Notes under the pieces: model-generated | The model's database searches: none | The model's input: the letters and a program-made list of their open reading frames with translations, nothing else | What the model was told of the DNA's origin: nothing | Program-made: the position numbers and the translations under genes | In this document: positions 54,622-63,212 of the stretch, in pieces | Layout of the letters: the number at the start of each line of letters is the position of its first letter | How positions within the stretch are numbered: position 1 is the first letter of the stretch | Source of the DNA: Acaudatibacter sp963835495 | GTDB lineage: Bacteria > Pseudomonadota > Alphaproteobacteria > Caulobacterales > Caulobacteraceae | Reading direction: 5' to 3' | NCBI GenBank assembly: GCA_963835495.1 | Contig: CAWIFQ010000003.1 | Span: 1,674,001 to 1,738,000 of the forward strand | Length of the DNA: 64,000 nt

Positions 54622-55890
54622 CTAGCCGAAGATCGCCTGCAGTTTCGGCACCGGCTCGAGCGACGCGCGCTGCGCTTTCAGCGCTCCGAAGGCGCCCTCG
54701 GCGGCCGCGAGGGCGTCGTCGATGTCCTGCTCGGTCATCGCCGCACAGAGGAACATGTTGTGCCAGGGGTGCACGTACACGCCGCGCTTCAGCATCTCGC
54801 TCGACCAGCAGAAGCCCATGCGCATGTCAGGATCTTCGTCGAACAGGAACAGCGGCATCGTGGTCGGGCCGGTCTGGCGCAGGCTGAATCCCTGAGCCGC
54901 GGCGCGCTCGTGCAGACCATGGCGCAGGCGCTCGCCAAGCCCCTCGATCTTCTCGAGGTAGTCGGTGTGGTTGACCAGATCGAGCGTCGCCAGGCCCGCC
55001 GCCATCGGCGCGCCCGCATACCAGAACGAGCCGGTAACGAAGATCTTCGCCGCGGCGGCGCGCGCCTTGTCCGATCCCAACAGCGCCGAGATCGGGTGGC
55101 CGTTGGCGATGCACTTGCCCCAGCTGGACAGGTCCGGCTGCACGCCGACCACCGACCAGGAGCAGTCGCGGGCGATGCGCAGGCCGCCGCGCACGTCGTC
55201 GACCACCAGCAAGGCGCCATGCTGGTCGCAGAGTTCGCGCGCCCGGCGAGCGTAGGCCGGGTCCGGCGGAACCTGGTCGATGAACGCATCGTGCTTGACC
55301 GGCGCGGCGAAGATCGCGGCGAGATCGTCCCCGGCTTCGCGCACCGCGGCTTCCAGGCTGGCGACATCGTTGTAGTCGCAGAAGATCTGGTGCGCGCGAT
55401 CCTCCGGCGTGGTGCCGGTGGGGCGCGGCGTGCACCACGGCGCGGCGCCGTGGTAGGCGCCCTTGGCGCGGATGATGGTCTTGCGCTTGGTGTGCGCCCG
55501 GGCGGTCACCAGCGCCATCGAGGTGGCGTCCGTGCCGTTCTTGCAGAACATGGCCCAGTCGGCGTGGGCGACCAGCGCGACCATGCGCTCGGCGAATTCC
55601 ACCATCACCTCGCCCGGCCCGGTCAGCGGGTCGCCGCGGCGCATCTGCGCGATCGCCGCATTGTCGACGCCCTCGTTGGCGTAGCCGAACAGGTTGGGCC
55701 CGTAGGCGCACATCAGGTCGAGGTATCGGTTGCCGTCGACGTCCCAGGTGTGGGCCCCCTCGCCGCGCGCGAAGAACTGCGGATAGTCGTCCGGCAACAT
55801 GCCCACCGACTGGTGGCCGTACATCCCGCCGGGGATGACCGCTTCGGCGCGCTGCCGCAGCGCCTTGTCCCGGGTGTTGGAGATCGTCAT
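54622..55890 (-). CDS. Class III aminotransferase (glutamate-1-semialdehyde-aminomutase-like)
   Basis: A 422-residue fold-type I PLP enzyme close to GSAM and omega-aminotransferases. K259 in SSWGKCIANGHPISALLG binds PLP. The N-terminal GGMYGHQSVGMLPDDYP and the NGTDATSMALVTARAHTKR segment contact the cofactor. It is intact where its paralogue 3.8 kb away is broken. The divergent TetR gene starts 188 bp upstream and probably regulates it. True GSAM function is unlikely, since no haem-pathway genes are near; transamination of an amine or amino acid is more likely. Confidence 0.88.
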   Translation of the reverse strand: MTISNTRDKALRQRAEAVIPGGMYGHQSVGMLPDDYPQFFARGEGAHTWDVDGNRYLDLMCAYGPNLFGYANEGVDNAAIAQMRRGDPLTGPGEVMVEFAERMVALVAHADWAMFCKNGTDATSMALVTARAHTKRKTIIRAKGAYHGAAPWCTPRPTGTTPEDRAHQIFCDYNDVASLEAAVREAGDDLAAIFAAPVKHDAFIDQVPPDPAYARRARELCDQHGALLVVDDVRGGLRIARDCSWSVVGVQPDLSSWGKCIANGHPISALLGSDKARAAAAKIFVTGSFWYAGAPMAAGLATLDLVNHTDYLEKIEGLGERLRHGLHERAAAQGFSLRQTGPTTMPLFLFDEDPDMRMGFCWSSEMLKRGVYVHPWHNMFLCAAMTEQDIDDALAAAEGAFGALKAQRASLEPVPKLQAIFG

Positions 55891-56077
55891 TGTCGGCTCC
55901 GCAGCTAAGCTTGGGTTCGACGCCCCGTCTTCGCTTCACCGATGCTCGCGCGCCGCGGTATCAACAAGCGGGACCTGCGTCCCGATTCTCCAACCCGTGC
56001 GATTTGGCGTCAACGCGTCGGTTAGTTACAGTAGCCACTGCTACCGCAAGTCCTGGACAAGTCAATTGCATCAGCCC

Positions 56078-56815
56078 ATGTCTGCGTCGGAAAAAGCAGC
56101 CCTTCCCCGAAAAGAGGCGATCCTGACCACGATGGCGAAGATGCAGTCCGCCAAGGCGGCGGCCATGCCGCTCGACACCAAGCTTGTCCCGTCGCGGGCC
56201 GGCGGGGTGTCCACCTTCGAAGCGCTGTTGGCCACCGCCGGCGACCTGCTCGGTGAAGTCGGCTTCGAGAGCCTTTCCACCAACCTGATCTGCAGCCGGG
56301 CAGGCATGACGCCGCCGGCGCTCTATCGGTACTTTCCGAACAAGTATGCGGTGCTGAAGGAGCTCGGCCGGCGACTGATGAAGGCCCAGGACGATGCGGT
56401 GTTCGCCTGGATCGACGCCGGGGGCCTGGCCACGACCACGCAGGAAGAAGCGGTCGCCAGCTACAAGCGAATTCAGACCCAGGTGATCGCCATCTCCCGC
56501 GACCATCCCGGCGGCATCTGGATCATGCGGGCGCTGCGCGCCGCGCCGATCCTGCACGCGGTGCAGACAGAGTCGCGCGACGACGTCGCCCAGCATCTGG
56601 CCGACGCCGTGCGCGATCAGTATCCCAGCCTGACCAGCGCCCAGCTGCTGGCGGCGACGCGGGTCTCGACGCAGATGATGTACGGCGCGATCGAGATGGC
56701 GCTGGAGTCGCCCGAGCTGGAAGAGCAGATCACCAACGAGGCCTGCTGGATGGTCAGCGCCTACTATGCGCAGCTGAACGAGCGCCATGCCCGAACAGCG
56801 GGGCGGCGGGCCTAG
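56078..56815 (+). CDS. TetR-family transcriptional regulator
   Basis: A 245-residue TetR protein. A roughly 40-residue N-terminal extension precedes the helix-turn-helix at about 55-90 (GFESLSTNLICSRAGMTPPALY, then RYFPNKYAVLKEL). The C-terminal domain includes VSTQMMYGAIEMAL and is of the TetR_C type. The ATG at 56078 lacks a clear ribosome site; a later ATG at 56132 is possible. It is divergent from the intact aminotransferase gene, its likely target. It is not closely similar to the TetR proteins at 21.7 or 51.0 kb. Confidence 0.82.
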   Translation: MSASEKAALPRKEAILTTMAKMQSAKAAAMPLDTKLVPSRAGGVSTFEALLATAGDLLGEVGFESLSTNLICSRAGMTPPALYRYFPNKYAVLKELGRRLMKAQDDAVFAWIDAGGLATTTQEEAVASYKRIQTQVIAISRDHPGGIWIMRALRAAPILHAVQTESRDDVAQHLADAVRDQYPSLTSAQLLAATRVSTQMMYGAIEMALESPELEEQITNEACWMVSAYYAQLNERHARTAGRRA

Positions 56816-57031
56816 ATCGGGCGCGACGGCCGCCCGGAAACTCATCGGACGTTCAGAAATAATGGAGGCCCGATACCTGCGGTTGGTCCCTGCGGGCGGT
56901 TGAAACCTGCCCGGCGGCGCCCAGATGAGTGAGCCGTTGCTCAGCTTGCGATCCCGATGTCGGATCGGGCGAGGCGGCGGCGTCCTCCTGTATACGGCCG
57001 GTTAGCGGCCGGCCTGTATTAGAGTCCCGCC

Positions 57032-57538
57032 ATGGCAAAGCTTCCTCCGCTCGTTCTCGCCGCCATCCTTGTCGGTCTGCTGGGCCTATCGGCCTGTTCG
57101 CGGCCCGCCTCGTCGAGCCTGTTCGTCCAGACGTCGAACGTCGCTGTCAGCGGGCCGGTTCCGCAGATCGAGGTGCTGCATGGCGACGTGCTGGTGGTCG
57201 ATGGGCGTCACCTGCGCCTGGCCGACCTGACGGCGCCCCAGGCTGCGCCCGACGCGCATTGCGCGGCAGAGGCGGTCGCATCGCGGCAAGCGCAGCTGCG
57301 GCTGGAAGACCTGACCCGGCGAGTCCGCGACGTCGTCGTGACGCCGACCGGCGGGGTGGACAACTACGGCCGCACCCTGGCGCACGTGACGCTCGACGGC
57401 CTGGATCCGGCCAGGACCTTGATCGACGAAGGCCTGGCCGTCGCGGCTCAGCCGGACGGCTTCGACTGGTGCAGCGCGGCCGACGAGACCCACCCGGCGG
57501 CCCAGCACATCGCCATGCTGTCGTTCAGCGGACGCTAA
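57032..57538 (+). CDS. SNase-like lipoprotein with altered active site
   Basis: A 168-residue exported lipoprotein. The lipobox is LLGLSACS at about residues 15-22. The rest follows the staphylococcal nuclease fold: HGDVLVVDGRHLRLADLTAP near 50-70, then VDNYGRTLAHVTLDGLD and TLIDEGLAVA. The positions matching catalytic Asp40 and Glu43 are occupied by Thr and Gln, while Asp21, Arg35 and Arg87 equivalents remain. It is therefore probably not a normal nuclease; a non-catalytic or altered periplasmic role is likely. It is followed by the convergent dicarboxylate symporter gene after 19 bp. Confidence 0.8.
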   Translation: MAKLPPLVLAAILVGLLGLSACSRPASSSLFVQTSNVAVSGPVPQIEVLHGDVLVVDGRHLRLADLTAPQAAPDAHCAAEAVASRQAQLRLEDLTRRVRDVVVTPTGGVDNYGRTLAHVTLDGLDPARTLIDEGLAVAAQPDGFDWCSAADETHPAAQHIAMLSFSGR

Positions 57539-57557
57539 AGCGCGTCGTGCTCTAGGC

Positions 57558-58808
57558 TCAGGCGGTCGCCTCGACCTCCGCAACCGCCCCCGAGCCCAGC
57601 TGTCGCTCCCAGCGGCTGACGACCACCGCGGCGACCGAGTTGCCGACCACGTTGGTGGCGCTGCGCCCCATGTCGAGCAGGTGGTCGACGCCCAGGATCA
57701 GCAGCAGGCCGGCCTCGGGCAGGTGGAAGATCGGCAAGGTGGCGGCGATCACCACCAGCGAGGCGCGCGGCACGCCGGCCATGCCTTTCGAGGTCACCAT
57801 CAACAGGAACAGCATGGTCACCTGCTGCGCCAGGCTGAGATGGATGCCGTAAGCCTGGGCGATGAACAGGGTCGCGAAGGTGCAGTACATCATCGAGCCG
57901 TCGAGGTTGAACGAGTAGCCGAGCGGCAGGACGAAGCTGACGATCCGCCTCGGCGCGCCGAACTTCTGCAACCCGTCCAGGATCAGCGGATAGGCGGCTT
58001 CGGAGGCTGCCGTGGAGAACGCCAGCAGGATCGGCGACTGGATGGTCCTCACCAGCGCCAGCGTGCGCCGGCCGACGGCGAACGAGGCGGCGCCGATCAG
58101 GATGCCCCAGAGCAGCAGCAGCGACAGGTAGAACTCGCCGACGAACTTGGCGTAGCTGATCAGGACGCTGAAGCCCTGGGTCGACACGGTGGCCGCCAGC
58201 GCGGCGAAGATCGCGAAGGGCGCGAACATCATCACGTAGCCGGTCACCTTCAGCATCACCGCGGAGAGCTGCTCGGCCGCCTGCAGCAGCACCGGGGCGC
58301 GGTCTTCCAGCGCCGAGATCGCCGAGCCGACGAACACCGAGAACACCACGATCTGCAGGATCTCGTTCCTGGCCATGGCGTCGGCGATCGAGGTGGGGAT
58401 CAGGTGGGTGACGAAATCCTTCAGCGTGAAGCCGCCGGCGTCGACCGTTCCGCTGGCCAGCGCCGCGTGCGGCAGCGCCATGCCTTCGCCCGGACGCAAC
58501 AGCTGCACCATGAACAGGCCAAGGCTCAGCGAGACCACCCCTGCCGAAACGAACCAGCCGAGGGTCTTGACCCCTACCCGGCCGATCGCCGCGGTGTCTT
58601 CCATGTGGGCGATGCCGACGACGAGCGTCGAGAACACCAGCGGCGCGATGATCATCTTGATCAGCCGCAGGAAGAGGTCGGTGACGATCGAGAGATTGCT
58701 CGCGAGGTCCTTGGCGGCCGCAGGCGTCAGCCATTGGTTCGCCGCCAGGCCGAGCAGCACGCCCAGCACCATGGCGGCGGTCACGAACACACCCAACCTG
58801 CGCGGCAT
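57558..58808 (-). CDS. Dicarboxylate/amino-acid:cation symporter (SDF family)
   Basis: A 416-residue GltP/DctA-type symporter with about eight membrane helices. It includes MIIAPLVFSTLVVGIAHM near residue 65, AFSTAASEAAYPLILDG (the serine-rich loop) near 270 and YSFNLDGSMMYCTFATLF near 310. The family imports C4-dicarboxylates, glutamate or aspartate with Na+ or H+. The ATG at 58806-58808 follows GGGAG. It is on the same strand as the Tad genes but 169 bp downstream of them, probably a separate transcript. Confidence 0.9.
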   Translation of the reverse strand: MPRRLGVFVTAAMVLGVLLGLAANQWLTPAAAKDLASNLSIVTDLFLRLIKMIIAPLVFSTLVVGIAHMEDTAAIGRVGVKTLGWFVSAGVVSLSLGLFMVQLLRPGEGMALPHAALASGTVDAGGFTLKDFVTHLIPTSIADAMARNEILQIVVFSVFVGSAISALEDRAPVLLQAAEQLSAVMLKVTGYVMMFAPFAIFAALAATVSTQGFSVLISYAKFVGEFYLSLLLLWGILIGAASFAVGRRTLALVRTIQSPILLAFSTAASEAAYPLILDGLQKFGAPRRIVSFVLPLGYSFNLDGSMMYCTFATLFIAQAYGIHLSLAQQVTMLFLLMVTSKGMAGVPRASLVVIAATLPIFHLPEAGLLLILGVDHLLDMGRSATNVVGNSVAAVVVSRWERQLGSGAVAEVEATA

Positions 58809-58977
58809 CAGTCCACTCCCGCGCAAACCTTCCCGCGGCTACGCTTCTGGGTGAACTGGCGCGGAACGACGCAACTGCGTCAAGCCGCGGCGTGGCGATG
58901 GCGTCCGCAAGGGTCAGAGCGAAGGTGGCGACGCGCAGTGCGGACGCCGGCCCATATGGGCCGGCGCCGGCTGTGGG

Positions 58978-60474
58978 TCACTTCAGCAGGCGCGCCTGGG
59001 CGACGGCTTCCTGGAACAGGTGGATCAGCGCCGCCGACACGTCGCCGTCGGTGCTGACCTGATAGTAGAGCCCAGTTGTCGCGCACTGTTGCGCGGCCAG
59101 CGCCATCGGGTCGGTCCCGACCGGCGTCGAACTCGGCAGCAGGGGCGGCAGCCCGGTCGGCAAGGCCGGCTGGACGTGCCCCGTGTACCAGCTCCCGCCA
59201 CTGCCGTTGACGTAGGTGGTGTAGAGCACCGCGATGCGGATGTTCCGCGCCTTGATCGCCGAGCACTTCGCCCCGCTCCAGTCCATGGGCGGATAGCCGC
59301 GCGCCGGCGTCTCGTCATTCAGGCCGTCGGTGACGATGAACAGCACTTCCTGCGGCTTGTCGCCAACATTGTTGGTGCCGGTGCCCGGGTTCGGCATCAC
59401 CGAGGTCTGGTTCATCGCGGTGAGGTCGGCGTCCAGGAATGTGTCCATGTCGCTGTTACTGTCGCCGCTGACGAGGTGGTTGTTGTTGTACATCTCAAGC
59501 GGCACGATACTGGCCGCCGCGGTCTTGGCCGTGGCCAGATTGCTGGTGAGCGGCTGCAAGGCGTAGAGATTGAGGTCGTTGGCGGGGTTGGCCTGGTTGT
59601 AGTCGGTCAGGTAGATCGCCATCCGATAGCTCGCGTGATCGTTCGTCGCCGTCGTGGCGGCGGTGTCCATCAGGTTCTGCGCCGCGGTGTTGAGCAGGTC
59701 GATCCGCAGCGTAACGTTCAGGCAACGGGACAGGTCGTAGTTGTCGCGCCCAGTGGTGGGGAACTTGCTGTTCGCCGCGAAGGCGGTTCCGTCAGCGTAT
59801 CTGCCGGCGACGGGACACACGATCTGGTGGCCGCTCGAGTTGGCGAAGGCGGGCAGGTCGCCTGGGTTGCTCTGGTGGCAACCGAAGGCGCAGGTGCCCT
59901 GGGCCGAGGTGTTGGCGACCATCGTATTGATCCCGGCCGAGGTGGCGGCGATCTCCATCGACGGCGAGGTGTCCATCATCAGATAGAAGTCGATGTTCGG
60001 CGCGGTGCTCGATGTGGCGGTCGAGCTGCCCTGCAGCGGGAAGGTGCTCATGCCAAGCAGGTTGGCGAACACGTTCTGGGACGCCGCGGTGTAGGTGACG
60101 CACATGGTCCGATCGACGGAAACGCCCGAAGCAGCGTCGCCGCCGCCGCAGGTGGTCCAGTCGGGCGTCATGCTGACGACGCCGTTGACGGTGGCGATCT
60201 GGCTAAGGAACAGGTTCGCCGAGAACGTCTGCGCCACGGTGTAGTTGTTGGCCATCTGGTTCGGCGTCACGCCGGCCAGCGTCGCCACGTCGGCCATGCC
60301 GTTGATCTGGTCCTGGCGCGCCTGCGCCATGGTGTAGTCGTAGGCCATCCCCAAGGCGAAGGTCAGCGGGATCATCATCAGCGCGGTGATGATCGCGATG
60401 TTGCCGGCCTTGTTGTTCCAAAGGGGCAGGCCTTTCGGCCGGCCGAACGGCGGGAGTTTGAACTGAAGGGTCAT
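58978..60474 (-). CDS. TadG-like pilus-assembly protein with von Willebrand A domain
   Basis: A 498-residue protein of the Tad/Flp pilus system. Residues 20-50 are the membrane-anchored Tad N-domain (NIAIITALMMIPLTFALGMA). A von Willebrand A domain with the metal site DTSPSM near residue 168 follows, with Cys-containing GTCAFGCHQSNPGD after it. It acts at or outside the inner membrane in pilus assembly. It lies 9 bp after the frameshifted pseudopilin-like gene. A clear paralogue begins at 63.2 kb in the opposite orientation. Confidence 0.88.
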   Translation of the reverse strand: MTLQFKLPPFGRPKGLPLWNNKAGNIAIITALMMIPLTFALGMAYDYTMAQARQDQINGMADVATLAGVTPNQMANNYTVAQTFSANLFLSQIATVNGVVSMTPDWTTCGGGDAASGVSVDRTMCVTYTAASQNVFANLLGMSTFPLQGSSTATSSTAPNIDFYLMMDTSPSMEIAATSAGINTMVANTSAQGTCAFGCHQSNPGDLPAFANSSGHQIVCPVAGRYADGTAFAANSKFPTTGRDNYDLSRCLNVTLRIDLLNTAAQNLMDTAATTATNDHASYRMAIYLTDYNQANPANDLNLYALQPLTSNLATAKTAAASIVPLEMYNNNHLVSGDSNSDMDTFLDADLTAMNQTSVMPNPGTGTNNVGDKPQEVLFIVTDGLNDETPARGYPPMDWSGAKCSAIKARNIRIAVLYTTYVNGSGGSWYTGHVQPALPTGLPPLLPSSTPVGTDPMALAAQQCATTGLYYQVSTDGDVSAALIHLFQEAVAQARLLK

Positions 60475-60483
60475 GTCTGATCC

Positions 60484-61063
60484 TCAGCAGCTAGTGCCGG
60501 TGGCGGGGATGGAGGTCGACTGGCGCGGCACCATGAAGATCTTGTCCGACATCGGGATCGTGTGGACGAAGGCGCTGCCGATCGTCGGTGCGTAGGAATA
60601 GCTGGTCTGCACCATGATGTAGTAGGAACTGGGGCTGGCGAACCCGGCCGGCAGGGCGACAGCCGAATTCTTCGCCAGGCACGGCGTCGCCGCGGGATAA
60701 CCCTGGCTCCAGGCCACCGTGCCGTGGCTGCTGGCGTCGGTCTGCACCTCGGTGACGACGATGCTCAGCGACGACGTCGGATAGGGCGCCATGATCTGCG
60801 ACGAGGCGCGCGAAGATGTTGTTCAGGTCCGGGGTCGCCGCCAGCGATGTGTACTGGGTCGTCACATTGGCCAGCTGCACCGTGGTGTCGGTGAGCTTGC
60901 GGTTGACCGTCGCCGCCTGGACGATTTCGAAGCCGCCCGCGTAGACGATGATTACGAGCGGAACCACGAGCGCGAACTCGATCGCCGCTACGCCACCGGT
61001 GTGGCTCAGCAGGTCGCGCAACGACCTGTGGCTCCAGGTCTTGAGATCTGAGAACCAGTTCAT
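60484..61063 (-). pseudogene. TadE/TadF-like pilus protein, one frameshift
   Basis: About 192 residues of a TadE/F-type pseudopilin. The N-terminal helix GVAAIEFALVVPLVIIVYAGG and QAATVNRKLTDTT are followed by a soluble domain ending SIPATGTSC. The frame changes near 60803-60808 (GCGCGC), consistent with one inserted base; the intact divergent paralogue at 62.6 kb has equal spacing there (IMNASSQ against IFAASSQ), which supports a simple insertion. It overlaps its upstream neighbour by ATGA. Confidence 0.83.
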
Positions 61064-61593
61064 CAGTAGGGCTCGGTCTTGAAGACGCTGGTCGCGACGA
61101 GCAGGTGGTTGCCGCTCGGCTGATCAGACAGTCCGGGCAGCAGCCCGCCGCCGACCACCGGCCAGTTGTACATCACCCGCAGGACGATGATGTCGCCCGG
61201 GTTGCCGGTCGAATAGGAGAAGGTGTTGGTGACGTTGCCGTGCGCGTCGTAGGTGAGCGTCAGCGGCGTCGTGCTGATCGCGCTGTACGTCGAGCCGGAT
61301 TGCACATCGACCATGATGTTGGCGCAGGTGAACAGCGTCGGCGCCTTGTTGCAGACGTCCGTGTGGTATTGCGCCTTGGTCTTGCTGGCCTGCTGAGCCG
61401 TGCCGGTCATCAGTTCGCGGCTGGAGGCCATCGCCGCCGATTGCAGCTGCTGGCCGGCGAAGAAGATGATCGACAGCTGCAGCGACGCCAGGATCAGCGC
61501 GATGAGCGGCGTGATCAGCAGCGCGAACTCGACCGCCGTCGCGGCGCGTTCGTCGCGCTTCAGCGTCAGCAGTCGTTGGAAGGCGGATCTCAT
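61063..61593 (-). CDS. TadE-like pilus-assembly protein
   Basis: A 176-residue TadE-type pseudopilin. A short cytoplasmic start (MRSAFQRLLTLKRDERAATA) is followed by the hydrophobic VEFALLITPLIALILASLQL and IIFFAGQQLQSAA. The mature part has two Cys (VCNKAPTLFTC). It forms a small operon with the TadF- and TadG-like genes. The ATG at 61591-61593 lacks a clear ribosome site; a longer TTG start is possible. It is divergent from a close paralogue at 62.1 kb. Confidence 0.85.
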   Translation of the reverse strand: MRSAFQRLLTLKRDERAATAVEFALLITPLIALILASLQLSIIFFAGQQLQSAAMASSRELMTGTAQQASKTKAQYHTDVCNKAPTLFTCANIMVDVQSGSTYSAISTTPLTLTYDAHGNVTNTFSYSTGNPGDIIVLRVMYNWPVVGGGLLPGLSDQPSGNHLLVATSVFKTEPY

Positions 61594-62111
61594 GTCGCGG
61601 TCTGCCCAGTCGTGTTGTCGTTGCGCCCCTGCGCCGCCCCGTAACCGAGGCTTTGCGATCTTCGCGCGATCCCTGTAGCCCAGAGATGGTTTAGAGATCG
61701 TGTGCAAGGCCGCATAAAGCGGGGCCGTTGGGTAACGGCGGCTGGTTCGGGACCACTTGATGGCCCATGGTAAACCTCTGAAGAGGCCCTAGAATATCGT
61801 AAGCGCGCGTTCATCTTGTTCATGCACCGAACATTATCGTTCCTGCGTTGAAACTGCCCGTCAACTACGCTGGGGCAGCTCGCAAATTCTATGCCAATAT
61901 TGGCGAACACTGTTGCGACGCGGGATTCGCGCGTTAGACACCCGACCCTCGAGCGTCCCGTACAAGACGGCTCGCGGGCGTCAGCCGCCGAGTGCGGCCT
62001 GATCGGGCTGGCGCCGCGGCCGGAGCCGACGGCGATCGTCGATCTCGGCAGGGCGCGACAATTCGCCTTGGCCTGCAGGGCAGCGCCGGCGTCGACGGCG
62101 GTGATCGTGAA
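61594..62111. other. Divergent promoter region between two Tad gene sets
   Basis: 518 bp without a convincing gene. It is somewhat AT-rich between about 61690 and 61910, as expected of promoters for both directions. No clear operator repeat or stable hairpin was found. Confidence 0.5.
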
Positions 62112-62648
62112 ATGTTGACGAGATTTGCCCGTCGCCTGCGCACCCTCGGGAAGGACGAGACCGCCGCCGCGGCGGTGGAGTTCTCCCTGGTCTCCATCCC
62201 GTTTCTAGGGCTGGTCCTGGCGGCGCTGCAGCTCTCGGTGTTCTTCTTCGCCGGCCAGATCCTGCAATCGGCGACGACCGACGCCGGGCGGCAACTGATG
62301 ACCGGCAAGGCTCAGACCGCGGGCATGTCGGCGGCGCAATTCGGGCAGCTGGTCTGCAGACCGATCTCGTCGCTGTTCAACTGCAGCAACCTGATGATCG
62401 ACGTGAAGTCGGCCGGCTCGTTCGCGGCCGTCGACACAGCGCCTCCGAAGATCACCTACGACGCCAACGGCAAGGTGACGAACGTGTGGTCCTGGAGCCC
62501 TGGCGCCGCCGACCAGGTCGTCATCGTCAAGGTCATGTACAACTGGCCGGTGTTCGGTCCCGCCGGGCTCGGCCTCGCAGATCAGTCAAACGGCACGCAC
62601 CTGCTGGTCGCCGTGACGGTCTTCAAGAACGAGCCCTTCCCGTCATGA
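62112..62648 (+). CDS. TadE-like pilus-assembly protein, second copy
   Basis: A 178-residue paralogue of the divergent TadE-like protein. Shared landmarks are AAVEFSLVSIPFLGLVLAAL, QLSVFFFAGQILQSATT and RQLMTGKAQT. The two-Cys segment VCRPISSLFNC is also conserved. The ATG is preceded by GGTGA. It overlaps the next gene by ATGA, mirroring the opposite set. Together the two sets form an inverted duplication. Confidence 0.86.
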   Translation: MLTRFARRLRTLGKDETAAAAVEFSLVSIPFLGLVLAALQLSVFFFAGQILQSATTDAGRQLMTGKAQTAGMSAAQFGQLVCRPISSLFNCSNLMIDVKSAGSFAAVDTAPPKITYDANGKVTNVWSWSPGAADQVVIVKVMYNWPVFGPAGLGLADQSNGTHLLVAVTVFKNEPFPS

Positions 62649-63205
62649 CGCGTGGGTCTCTTCGTCGGCTCTGGAACCGCGCGATCACGGACACTCGCGG
62701 CGTGGCCGCCGTGGAGTTCGCCCTGATCCTCCCGGTCCTCGTGCTGCTCTACGCGGTCGGGTTCGAGGTCTGCCAGGCGGCGACGGTGAACCGCAAGCTG
62801 ACCGATACGACGGCGGAGCTCGCCAGCCTGACGTCCCAGTACACGAAGGTCTCGAAGAGCGACCTCGCCACGATCATGAACGCGTCGTCGCAGACCATGA
62901 GCCCGTTTTCGAATGGCGATCTTGCGCTTGTGGTGTCCGAAATAAGCATAGACGGCAGCGGCAAGGCGTCGGTTACTTGGAGCGAAGCCTATCTCAACGG
63001 CGTCCCCTTCCAGGGAAACCCGCTGACAACGCCTCCCAAAGCGCCGCCGTCATTCGTGACGCCGAACTCTAGCTACATCGTCGTCATGTCGACCTTCGCC
63101 TACACGCCCGTGATCGCCGGCAGTTTCATGGCGCCGATGACCCTCTCCAACCAAAGCTTCATGATGCCGAGGGACGCCGCCTCAATCCCCTGCAGCGACT
63201 GTTGA
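62645..63205 (+). CDS. TadE/TadF-like pilus protein, second copy
   Basis: A 186-residue pseudopilin-like protein, paralogue of the frameshifted gene at 60.5 kb. It shares GVAAVEFALILPVLVLLYAVG, QAATVNRKLTDTT and MPRDAASIPCSDC at its end. It is intact. It overlaps the TadE-like gene by ATGA and precedes the TadG-like gene by 7 bp. Confidence 0.87.
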   Translation: MTRGSLRRLWNRAITDTRGVAAVEFALILPVLVLLYAVGFEVCQAATVNRKLTDTTAELASLTSQYTKVSKSDLATIMNASSQTMSPFSNGDLALVVSEISIDGSGKASVTWSEAYLNGVPFQGNPLTTPPKAPPSFVTPNSSYIVVMSTFAYTPVIAGSFMAPMTLSNQSFMMPRDAASIPCSDC

Positions 63206-63212
63206 GGCCACT

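Noticed and set aside
54193..55908. Long plus-strand open frame opposite the intact aminotransferase
   Set aside because: It lies antisense to a well-supported gene, has shadow composition and no family match.
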